Below the pieces are notes generated by a model, which did no database searches, was not told where the DNA came from, and saw nothing but the letters and a program-made list of their open reading frames with translations. Position numbers and translations under genes: made by a program. 64,000 nucleotides of DNA from Bacteroidota bacterium (lineage in GTDB: Bacteria > Bacteroidota > Bacteroidia > 2-12-FULL-35-15): the NCBI GenBank assembly GCA_947449315.1, contig CANFRC010000002.1, positions 62,001-126,000 of the forward strand, read 5' to 3'. Shown here in pieces: positions 44,112 to 51,273 of this stretch (positions within the stretch are counted from its first letter, which is position 1; each line of letters starts with the position of its first letter).

Positions 44112-44912
44112 ATGTTAAAAAAATACTTCTCTATTTTATTTTTTCTTGTTATTTCTTCTTTTTCGTTGCTTGCGCAAAGTCAGATCAATGAAGGAGTTCC
44201 TGATGCACCGAATCCTCCTCGTTTGGTAAATAATTTTTCGAAAGAAATGCCAGATTTTCTCTCCGCACAGGAAGAATTACTATTGGAAACCAAATTGTCT
44301 GATTTTGCGAATAAAACTTCTAACCATATTGTGATTGTTATCGTGGATGATCTGGTTGGCTTAGAAGCTTGGGATTATGCTACCAGATTGGGTCAAAAGT
44401 GGGGCGTGGGACAAGGAAAGTTTGATAACGGTGTTGTTGTTTTAATAAAGCCAACAGGAGGAAAAGGGCAGCGTGATGCTCACATTGCAGTCGGATATGG
44501 TTTAGAAGGCGCAATTCCGGATGCTACCTGCAATCAAATAGTGGATAATGAATTGGCACCGGATCTGGCAAGTGGGAATTATTATCAGGCTTTGGACAAG
44601 ACCACCAATGTGTTGATGTCACTTGCAAAAGGTGAGTATAATTCAAATGCTTATGCGAAGAAAAATTCATCTGGTCGATTTCCGAAAGGATTAATAATAC
44701 CATTGATCTTTCTTATTTTATTTATCATCCTTCGTTCCAGTAAAGGTGGAGGAAATAATGGTGGAATGAGTATGGGAACCGGCTTTTTATTAGGGTCAAT
44801 GTTCAGAGGTGGCGGCGGTGGAAGCAGTTGGGGCGGTGGCGGTTCTTCAGGAGGCTTTGGAGGCTTTGGTGGCGGCGGCTTCGGTGGTGGTGGAGCCGGC
44901 GGGAAATGGTAG
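44112..44912 (+). CDS. TPM domain protein with membrane anchor and Gly-rich tail (YgcG-like)
   Basis: This 266-residue protein has a signal peptide ending LLAQ (22), a TPM domain outside the membrane (about 35-170: FSKEMPDFLSAQEELLLETKLS, FDNGVVVLIKPTG, AVGYGLEGAIPD), a span near 195-212 (GLIIPLIFLILFIILRS), and a Gly/Ser-rich tail of about 45 residues that is almost only Gly, Ser, Phe and Trp, ending GGGGAGGKW. That tail is usual for the YgcG family. It is the last gene of the lemA group and faces a bidirectional terminator. Confidence 0.92.
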   Translation: MLKKYFSILFFLVISSFSLLAQSQINEGVPDAPNPPRLVNNFSKEMPDFLSAQEELLLETKLSDFANKTSNHIVIVIVDDLVGLEAWDYATRLGQKWGVGQGKFDNGVVVLIKPTGGKGQRDAHIAVGYGLEGAIPDATCNQIVDNELAPDLASGNYYQALDKTTNVLMSLAKGEYNSNAYAKKNSSGRFPKGLIIPLIFLILFIILRSSKGGGNNGGMSMGTGFLLGSMFRGGGGGSSWGGGGSSGGFGGFGGGGFGGGGAGGKW

Positions 44913-44954
44913 CTTTTTTATTACGAATATAACGGATTTACGAATCTGCATAAA

Positions 44955-44989
44955 TAAAAAACCTTGTGGTGGTCACAAGGTTTTTTTTA
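44955..44989. terminator. bidirectional terminator between the TPM gene and the DoxX-thioredoxin gene
   Basis: AAAACCTTGTG and CACAAGGTTTT form a long stem with loop GTGGT, with A-run before and T-run after. It serves two convergent genes. Confidence 0.9.
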
Positions 44990-45009
44990 TAGTTTTATCG
45001 ATAATGTGA

Positions 45010-45939
45010 TCACTCTTTCAGCCACTTCTCTAGTTCACTCTGATCCAATTCAAAGTAATTGACATCATGTTCCACCAGACTGTTATGGACCAAAAATATT
45101 CTAGGCATACTTAGACCTGCCAGATAAACAAAATTTCTTCCATTCAAGATGCAATGGGGTATGCTATCCGTATGCGTATCTTCAAAAAATGGTTTTAGGT
45201 TTTTGTCTTCACCGTTCAAAACAAAATAAAAAGGAATCTGCGGATTGCGGTCATGAATGATTCGTATCTTTTTTGAGGCAATACGGCAATGAGGACACGT
45301 TAGACTCATAAAGGCAATAATATGTTTTCCTTGAGAAAGAGTTTTAGGAGGTATATTTAATGTTGCACTGCTATATAAAGAATCTAATTCAATTTTATAA
45401 TTGTTTTGCGGCTGATTTAAATAGGCTTCTGAATAATCTAATTCTACGGGGTTGTTTACAAATGGAAATAATAGTGCTAGGGCATAGGGCACAGCAATCA
45501 ATGAATTTATTTTTTTAGGAAGTTCCCATCCTTCATGAAATTTATATAGCACAAAAAACACGGAGAGCATAATCAGGTTTTTAATTAAGGCTTGTAAAGG
45601 TGTCATTTGTATTACAGAACCAAAACAACCGCAATTTCCTTTATTACCGGTAATAGTAATAAGTAGCACTAAATAAATAGAAAAGAAAATAAGGATCCCA
45701 ATACCCAATTTATAAGTAGTTTTTCGGAGGTTAAGATTTAAAATCAGTAAAGTTCCAATCAGAAATTCAGCACCAATCATTAAACGGGCGATAAAAGGAG
45801 CTATTTTCCAATTAATAAATCCAAGATCTACAAACGTAAATTCGAAAGGTTCAATTGGGTTCAGTTTGGTGTATCCAGAAAAGATGAACACAGCACCCAT
45901 TAGGATACATAGCAGTCCTAGAATAATTTTTTTTAGCAT
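45010..45939 (-). CDS. BT_3928-type fusion of DoxX/MauE membrane domain and thioredoxin-like domain
   Basis: This 309-residue protein has four membrane spans (about 1-150, starting KIILGLLCILMGAVFIFSGYTKL) of the DoxX/MauE type and a C-terminal thioredoxin-like domain (about 195-309) with the redox motif SLTCPHCRIASKK near residue 215. MauE-like proteins supply reducing or oxidising equivalents to envelope proteins, so this fusion probably moves electrons to periplasmic thiols. TGNKGNCGCFG near 95 has a further Cys pair in the membrane domain that could relay electrons. The Cys-rich lipoprotein cluster starts 65 bp upstream on the same strand, with a terminator between. Confidence 0.85.
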   Translation of the reverse strand: MLKKIILGLLCILMGAVFIFSGYTKLNPIEPFEFTFVDLGFINWKIAPFIARLMIGAEFLIGTLLILNLNLRKTTYKLGIGILIFFSIYLVLLITITGNKGNCGCFGSVIQMTPLQALIKNLIMLSVFFVLYKFHEGWELPKKINSLIAVPYALALLFPFVNNPVELDYSEAYLNQPQNNYKIELDSLYSSATLNIPPKTLSQGKHIIAFMSLTCPHCRIASKKIRIIHDRNPQIPFYFVLNGEDKNLKPFFEDTHTDSIPHCILNGRNFVYLAGLSMPRIFLVHNSLVEHDVNYFELDQSELEKWLKE

Positions 45940-45951
45940 GTCGTAAAATTA

Positions 45952-45988
45952 CAAAAAAAAAGCGCTCTTCGAAGAAGAACGCTTTTTT
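45952..45988 (-). terminator. terminator of the small Cys-rich lipoprotein genes
   Basis: 10-bp arms (45961-45970 and 45974-45983) pair fully on the minus-strand RNA with one G-U pair; the other strand has a mismatch, so the minus orientation is favoured. Eight U follow. Confidence 0.85.
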
Positions 45989-46004
45989 GAGAAATAATTA
46001 AAAA

Positions 46005-46238
46005 CTATTTCAATTCGCACGTTTGAGTGTAAGAATAAGAACTTCCAGTTGGATTGTATGTAACGCTCATACAAGCAGCTCTTGCATCACCTTTTTTAGC
46101 ATCTTTGTATGTAGTAGTAGAAGTAGTTCCTACATATCCAGGTTGTGTACTAGAGGAAGTACAAGTACAATCACGTTCTTTTTTGCAAGAAGCTAAAGAA
46201 GCAACCGCTACTAATCCAATAAATATTACTTTTTTCAT
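46005..46238 (-). CDS. small Cys-rich lipoprotein, copy 3
   Basis: This 77-residue lipoprotein has the leader MKKVIFIGLVAVASLASC with the lipidated Cys at 18, then KKERDCTCT, a Ser/Thr/Tyr-rich middle, and the end AACMSVTYNPTGSSYSYTQT-CELK. Four Cys beyond the lipid Cys (24, 26, 56, 74) are at positions conserved in the two upstream copies. I know no function for the family. It is last of three tandem paralogous genes (gap 43 bp) and is followed by a terminator. Confidence 0.8.
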   Translation of the reverse strand: MKKVIFIGLVAVASLASCKKERDCTCTSSSTQPGYVGTTSTTTYKDAKKGDARAACMSVTYNPTGSSYSYTQTCELK

Positions 46239-46281
46239 GTTTTTTTAATTTTATATTAATAATTTATATACCGGCTTAAAA

Positions 46282-46509
46282 TTATTTAAGCTCGCAAGTA
46301 TTAGTTTCAGTGTAACTTCCATTAGTATTTGTAGAAGTGATACATGCTTTTTTTGCATCACTCTTTTTTGCGTCATTAAAAGTGTAAACTTGAGTATATG
46401 TTGTGAAGCTAGGATCTGTGCTTGTGTATGTACAAGAACAAGTACGATCTTTTTTGCAAGAAGCTAAAGAAGCGGCTGCAACTAGAGCAATGAATAATAC
46501 TTTTTTCAT
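46282..46509 (-). CDS. small Cys-rich lipoprotein, copy 2
   Basis: This 75-residue copy has the leader ending SLASC (Cys 18), KKDRTCSCT, a TYTQVYTFNDAKKSD middle, and KACITS...TCELK at the end. It is closest to copy 3 (both have the AKKxDA and TCELK parts), and the leader DNA is almost the same in all three, which indicates recent tandem duplication. Mature size is under 60 residues. Function unknown. A disulfide-stabilised surface or periplasmic peptide is a reasonable reading. Confidence 0.8.
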   Translation of the reverse strand: MKKVLFIALVAAASLASCKKDRTCSCTYTSTDPSFTTYTQVYTFNDAKKSDAKKACITSTNTNGSYTETNTCELK

Positions 46510-46557
46510 GATTTTTGTTTTTTAGTTTTTGTTGAAATGAGTTTACAAATATTACAA

Positions 46558-46773
46558 TTAGTTTAATGTACAAGTAGTAGTATAAACTGTACCTGCATAA
46601 GTTTGGGTTGAACTTAAGCAATTAGCTCTTGCAGCAGCTTTTGTAGATTTTGGATAAGTTGTAACATCTGCTGTAGTAGAACCAGTAGTAGTACAAGAAC
46701 AAGTGTGATCTTTTTTGCATGAAGCAAATGATGCAGCTGTTGCAACAGCTACAAATAATAATACTTTTTTCAT
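46558..46773 (-). CDS. small Cys-rich lipoprotein, copy 1
   Basis: This 71-residue copy is the most diverged: leader ending SFASC (Cys 19), KKDHTCSCT, then STKAAARANCLSS and a final TTTCTLN in place of TCELK. It retains the same four conserved Cys. It is first in the cluster and has the clear promoter at 46804-46832. Gap to copy 2 is 48 bp. Function unknown; the three may be co-transcribed. Confidence 0.8.
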   Translation of the reverse strand: MKKVLLFVAVATAASFASCKKDHTCSCTTTGSTTADVTTYPKSTKAAARANCLSSTQTYAGTVYTTTCTLN

Positions 46774-46803
46774 TTTTGAGTAGTTTTTTAGTTAATACAA
46801 GTT

Positions 46804-46832
46804 CAAATATATTGTTTTTTTTCAATTGGCAA
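46804..46832 (-). promoter_or_regulatory. promoter of the small Cys-rich lipoprotein cluster
   Basis: On the minus strand TTG (46830-46832) is followed after 18 bp by TATATTTG (46804-46811), matching the Bacteroidota -33/-7 pattern. The first start codon is about 30 bp downstream. Confidence 0.55.
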
Positions 46833-46934
46833 TTTATGAAGTTGTTAATTTCATTATAGTAAACTTAAATACCAGAAAATGAGTAGTTTAAATTTTATTT
46901 GTTGTTATTTTGTTTCGTTTAAAGGAATAGCACT

Positions 46935-47075
46935 TTATATACTTAAACCGTCCGCAGCTTCAATATTTCCAGGTATTCGGTTTGAACGCATACTGCAGTC
47001 ATTACACTCCTTAATATTGATAGATAAAGTTCCATACATACAGCTTCCTTCAATACGGTAAATGTTTACATCCAT
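46935..47075 (-). CDS. possible small protein of 46 residues
   Basis: An ATG at 47073-47075 opens a frame of 46 codons with a plausible mix of residues (starts MDVNIYRIEGSCMYG, contains a C-x2-C pair in ECNDCSMR, ends ADGLSI). There is no leader peptide and no similarity to the three lipoproteins nearby. With so short a frame chance is a serious alternative. Confidence 0.25.
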   Translation of the reverse strand: MDVNIYRIEGSCMYGTLSINIKECNDCSMRSNRIPGNIEAADGLSI

Positions 47076-47194
47076 CTCAGGTCATTTTTACATTTTATTC
47101 ATGTTAGTGGATGGTATTTATAGATTTAATTTCTGTATAAAATTTACTATAAAAATAATTTAATACGGATGATTACCTACTCTGTCTAAATAAC

Positions 47195-47202
47195 TAACTT
47201 TG
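47195..47202 (+). promoter_or_regulatory. -7 promoter box (TAACTTTG) of the TerB-DnaJ gene
   Basis: Exact TAnnTTTG match 21 bp before the ATG at 47224. It overlaps a possible upstream start at 47200 and so favours 47224. Confidence 0.45.
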
Positions 47203-47223
47203 TCGTCTTTTAAAATCAATAGT

Positions 47224-47973
47224 ATGGCAAAAGTAAAATTTGGAAAATGGTTGGGAGGAGGATTAGGATGGGCGTTAGGCGGACCTTTAGGTGGCATACT
47301 TGGATTTGCATTGGGGTCTGCTTTTGATGCGGCAAGTATAACTGTTCAGACAAATGGAAAAGCAGGTTTCGTTTCTGGACAACCTGCAGCTCATGTAGGT
47401 GATTTTGCTGCGAGCTTATTGGTGCTTTCTGCTGCTGTTATGAAAAGTGATGGCAAAACATTGAAAAGCGAACTGGATTATGTTAAAAATTTCCTAACGC
47501 ATCAATTTGGAGAAGCGCATGCGCAGCAGCAAATACTCCTTTTGAAAGAAATATTAAAACAGGAAATACCATTGCAGCAGGTCTGTCAGCAGATTAAACA
47601 ATATATGCCGCATTCGGAGCGTCTACAGATTATTCATTATTTATTCGGAATATCTAAAGCCGACGGTCATGTGCATGAATTGGAATTGCAAACAATCAAT
47701 ACCATTGCTAATTACTTAGGTATTAGTAGTGCTGATTTCAATTCATTAAAGGCGATGTATTTTCGCGAAGTTAATAGTGATTATCTCATTCTGGAGATCC
47801 AGCCTTCTGTTTCCGATGATGAAGTGAAAAAAGCATATCGGAAAATGGCAGTAAAATTTCATCCAGATAAAGTAGCAGCTCTTGGAGAGGATGTTCAAAA
47901 AGCAGCAAAAGAGAAGTTTCAAAAAGTTCAGAATGCGTATGAAAACATTAAGAAAAAAAGAGGTTTTTCTTAA
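47224..47973 (+). CDS. DjlA-like co-chaperone with TerB and J domains
   Basis: This 249-residue protein has a Gly-rich hydrophobic N-terminus (GGGLGWALGGPLGGILGFALGSAF) that can form a membrane hairpin, a TerB-like helical domain (about 50-170), and a C-terminal J domain (about 180-249) with the HPD motif in KMAVKFHPDKVA, needed to stimulate DnaK. The order matches DjlA. I start at ATG 47224 because a promoter box overlaps the earlier candidate at 47200. It would recruit DnaK to the membrane. A second TerB-like domain in this window is on the ABC protein at the left edge. Confidence 0.9.
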   Translation: MAKVKFGKWLGGGLGWALGGPLGGILGFALGSAFDAASITVQTNGKAGFVSGQPAAHVGDFAASLLVLSAAVMKSDGKTLKSELDYVKNFLTHQFGEAHAQQQILLLKEILKQEIPLQQVCQQIKQYMPHSERLQIIHYLFGISKADGHVHELELQTINTIANYLGISSADFNSLKAMYFREVNSDYLILEIQPSVSDDEVKKAYRKMAVKFHPDKVAALGEDVQKAAKEKFQKVQNAYENIKKKRGFS

Positions 47974-47977
47974 TGTT

Positions 47978-48199
47978 TTATTTTTGGAAAGTATCAATTT
48001 TTTCAATGGCAATCTCTGGAACAAATTCTATAAAGTCCTGATTGTTTGTTTTACTAAAAAGTTTGTAATTGGTGTTTGAAATAAATTGGTAAACATCATT
48101 TATGCTATTCTCCAATATCATTCCATACTTTCTATTTCCATTCTTTAAATAAATAACTGCTTCAATGGTCGTGTCGTTTGCAACTTTTTCTGCTATCAT
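47978..48199 (-). CDS. small hypothetical protein
   Basis: This 73-residue cytoplasmic protein (starts MIAEKVANDTTIEAVIYLKNGNRKYG) has no signal peptide or Cys and looks like a small beta-plus-helix domain. The stretch YLKNGNRKYGMILEN resembles small RNA- or protein-binding beta domains, but I do not recognise the family. It ends 4 bp from the convergent TerB-DnaJ gene, and its upstream neighbour is separated from it by a terminator, so it is probably a single-gene unit. Confidence 0.55.
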   Translation of the reverse strand: MIAEKVANDTTIEAVIYLKNGNRKYGMILENSINDVYQFISNTNYKLFSKTNNQDFIEFVPEIAIEKIDTFQK

Positions 48200-48261
48200 G
48201 TTTTTATATTTTTTTACAAAACTAGATGGGGAGTATTAAGTTGATGTTATGGGAAAATTAA

Positions 48262-48300
48262 ATCAAAAAAAATGCTCCTTAACCAAGGAGCATTTTTTTA
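48262..48300 (-). terminator. terminator of the 962-residue T9SS type B gene
   Basis: A perfect 10-bp stem (48271-48280 with 48285-48294) with loop AACC, flanked by A-run and T-run, lies 17 bp after the stop. It could act in both directions. Confidence 0.9.
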
Positions 48301-48316
48301 TTTGATTTTAAAAACT

Positions 48317-51214
48317 TTATTTTGATAACAGTTGAATATAGCCTTGATATGTATAGGTCTTGTTATTTAATGCGGTTGCATTTAAGATGTAGAAATATGT
48401 TCCATCCGAGGCCATTTTCCCGTTCTTGCATTCCCCATTCCATCCGCCTGTTAAGCCATTGTATTCAGCAATCACTACTCCCCAACGATCGAAGATCTGA
48501 TAAGAGATTTGTTTCATGTTGTGATTTCCTACAACAAAAACGTCGTTTGTAGCATCTCCGTTTGGTGTGAAAACATTGGGTATGGAAATAGTTCCTTCGC
48601 CGATAACAATCAAGCAATACTTCACAGTATCCGTACATCCTGCAACATTAGAAGAAATTAAAGTGATACAATAATCGCCTTCGTTCGAGTAGGTATGAGA
48701 TGGTGAATTCAATATAGATGTATTTGATACCCCACTTGCTAAATCATCAAAGTCCCAGGCAGAAATAACTCCTGTTGCGGAAGAAGTATTAGAAAAACTC
48801 ACTGTAGTTCCAGGTTCGATAGTAGAATTCGGCGTCATGGTAAAATCTGCCACCGGATAATCAATCACATGGATCATGTTTGAATTATTAATTGATCCAA
48901 CACAACCGTTACTATCAGTACACTGTAATGAAACAGAGTAATCTCCTGCAGTTGGATAGCAATGTGTTGGCGCAGATGTTAAGGAGGAGTCACCATCTCC
49001 AAAATGATAAATAACACTTGAACAGGAAGTACTAACAGATTCGTTAAAGTCGATACATTGACCTGTACAAATAGTATTGATATTTGATGTAAAACTTGGT
49101 GTTGGAGAAGGGTGAACAGTAAGTGATGTTGTTGCTGTATCTCCGCAAGTACCACCTATGCTGTAGGTGATTGTGAATGTTCCCGGACCAGATACAGCTG
49201 GGTCGAATGTACCACCAGCAGTCACACCTGTTCCGCTCCATGTACCTCCTGGTGATACACCAGTCAAATTAATGGAAGGTGCATTAGCACATAGAGGTGC
49301 TGCTGCAGTTATTGTTGCATTTGCTTGTGGAAGAACGGTTATATTTTCTGTATCAAAACTACCACATGCTCCAAGTAAAGTGTAAGTGATCACAAATGTT
49401 CCTGGAGTTGATGGGGTAAATGTTCCCCCTGCAGTAATTCCCGTTCCACTCCATGTTCCCCCAGCTGTTGCTGCTGCAAAGTTTAAAGGGGCAGAACCTT
49501 CACAAACATTTGCTTGAGGAGTAATTGTTGAATTAAAAGCGGATGTAATTGTAATTGTTACAGTATCTATCGCAGAACAAGTTCCAGAAACGGAGTAGGT
49601 GATCACGTGAGGTCCCACACCAGCAGTAGTTGGATCAAATGTTCCTAAAGAACTATTGGTGATTCCGGTTCCTGACCAGACACCTCCACCTGTTACAGCA
49701 GAAAGGTTGAAAGCAGAATCTCCAATACATGTAAGAGGAACAGCAGTAATAGTTGGATTAGGTCCTGTATTTACAGTGATCATGACAGTATCAGTTGTGT
49801 TACATAATCCGGGTCTCGTATAGGTAATCATATACGTACCAATACCAGCAGTGGTAGGGTTGAAGGTACCTAACGTACTATTCGTGATACCGGTTCCAGA
49901 CCACGTTCCTCCGGCCGAATCGACAGATAGATTAATAGGTGGATTACTCACACAAATAGGAGGAACAGGCGTTATAACCGGGCTCGCTCCGCCACCTGGT
50001 GTAACCTGAACAACAAAAGTTAAAGTTACCGGTGCAACGCAAACAGAAAGAGGAGCTCCGGAAGCCGTATACGTAGTGGTAACTGCCGGGTCAGCAATAA
50101 TGGAAGGTCCAGTCGAAGGAGTCAAACCTGCGCTAGGGCTCCATGTCCAATTGAAATCTGCAACCGTAGATCCAGAAACTGAAATTGGAACGGGTCCGCC
50201 ACAAGTTCTGATCGTATCATTATAAGGCGTACACACAGCTGGTGGTGAACCAAATGAGCCGGGGTAAGAAAGATATAGTAAATTGTTGATTGCTTGATCG
50301 GCAGAAGCATCGTCGAGGATAACAACGAATTTAAACGTTTCTGTTGCTCCTGGAGCTAGATTTTGAATTCTATAAGCTAATGCAATAGCCTCATCAGCAA
50401 AATTTGTAGCAGCAATAGTTTGAGTAAATCCTGTTCCAGTCCATAAGTTTGATGCATCTCTGTTAGAGAAACCACCGTAATCTGCTCTCCAGTTTGCGCC
50501 AACAGCAGCTAAACCTAAGTATGAATTCCATGGAGTAGATTGTGTTGCTTTTACATGCGCAAGATTACAACCTGTTCCTGGTTGGCTAATAATGGTGTTT
50601 TGAGTTGTATAACTACCGCTAAGTTCTACATTATTATCAGGGTCCAGATTTCTGTAATAATACATATCAGGAATTGTAGCTGCCGTTCTATTTGTAATAG
50701 AAACTGTTGTTGTATAGAATAGATCTGTTTCTTGTAAAAAATAATTTATTTTAAAGTGTAAATCAGTTCCAGAAGAAGTATAGTCACCTTCCCAATCTGA
50801 TGAGTAGCAATCATACGTATGTGTCCAACTCGTTATTGCACCATCGATCTGCTGTAATGAAGCACAATTATTTCCTGCAGAAATACCACTGGTTGTGCCA
50901 ATTTCAAACCCCCATCCATTTTCCGGGGTTCCAGGAGTAAAAAAGTCGCCATCAAAAGTTGCCCATCCATCAAGTTGAGGATTTGCAACAAATCCAAAAA
51001 ATCCTGTAGCAGATCGAGGATGCATTCCGGAAAGGACAGGAGATGTTCCGGTTGGAACTCCTTCAAATCCGCCAAGGCCTGCAATTCCAACTTCGACATT
51101 GGTGGCCTTGATATAAGCATTCGTACCTACCATTTGTGCTTTTGCAAAATTTGTTTGCAAAATAATTATCACAGCAAGAAGTGATAAGCGATTCACTAAT
51201 TTAATTTTTTTCAT
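48317..51214 (-). CDS. giant T9SS type B surface protein with Ig-like and PKD repeats (paralogue 1)
   Basis: I start at ATG 51214 (MKKIKLVNRLS), giving 965 residues; a frame extending to 51241 adds 9 unlikely residues. Signal peptide ends AKAQ. Residues to about 340 form a unique N-terminal domain. Four Ig-like repeats of about 75-80 residues follow (hallmark GGTWSGTGITN...GTFDP...ITY), each with two Cys that may pair. Then come two PKD-like domains and the gliding-motility-type C-terminal domain (SIPNVFTPNGDATND, near 880), the T9SS type B export signal. Probably an adhesin or gliding-related surface filament component. Paralogue 2 lies 59 bp upstream on the same strand. Confidence 0.9.
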   Translation of the reverse strand: MKKIKLVNRLSLLAVIIILQTNFAKAQMVGTNAYIKATNVEVGIAGLGGFEGVPTGTSPVLSGMHPRSATGFFGFVANPQLDGWATFDGDFFTPGTPENGWGFEIGTTSGISAGNNCASLQQIDGAITSWTHTYDCYSSDWEGDYTSSGTDLHFKINYFLQETDLFYTTTVSITNRTAATIPDMYYYRNLDPDNNVELSGSYTTQNTIISQPGTGCNLAHVKATQSTPWNSYLGLAAVGANWRADYGGFSNRDASNLWTGTGFTQTIAATNFADEAIALAYRIQNLAPGATETFKFVVILDDASADQAINNLLYLSYPGSFGSPPAVCTPYNDTIRTCGGPVPISVSGSTVADFNWTWSPSAGLTPSTGPSIIADPAVTTTYTASGAPLSVCVAPVTLTFVVQVTPGGGASPVITPVPPICVSNPPINLSVDSAGGTWSGTGITNSTLGTFNPTTAGIGTYMITYTRPGLCNTTDTVMITVNTGPNPTITAVPLTCIGDSAFNLSAVTGGGVWSGTGITNSSLGTFDPTTAGVGPHVITYSVSGTCSAIDTVTITITSAFNSTITPQANVCEGSAPLNFAAATAGGTWSGTGITAGGTFTPSTPGTFVITYTLLGACGSFDTENITVLPQANATITAAAPLCANAPSINLTGVSPGGTWSGTGVTAGGTFDPAVSGPGTFTITYSIGGTCGDTATTSLTVHPSPTPSFTSNINTICTGQCIDFNESVSTSCSSVIYHFGDGDSSLTSAPTHCYPTAGDYSVSLQCTDSNGCVGSINNSNMIHVIDYPVADFTMTPNSTIEPGTTVSFSNTSSATGVISAWDFDDLASGVSNTSILNSPSHTYSNEGDYCITLISSNVAGCTDTVKYCLIVIGEGTISIPNVFTPNGDATNDVFVVGNHNMKQISYQIFDRWGVVIAEYNGLTGGWNGECKNGKMASDGTYFYILNATALNNKTYTYQGYIQLLSK

Positions 51215-51273
51215 GCTCCTTTTTTTACATATACTTTTCAATTAACAATACATTCAAACTTTATTTATTCCTG

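Larger units (their letters stand above)
46774..47223. other. 450-bp intergenic region
   Basis: It holds the promoter of the small lipoprotein cluster at its left end and a TAACTTTG box for the TerB-DnaJ gene (47195-47202) at its right end. A weak 46-codon minus-strand frame lies at 46935-47075. I see no tRNA, repeat array or other convincing feature in the remainder. Confidence 0.6.

Noticed and set aside
46879-47061. Plus-strand open frame of 60 codons in the large intergenic gap
   Set aside because: Composition is not protein-like for this genome, no promoter box is in place, and it overlaps a somewhat better minus-strand frame.
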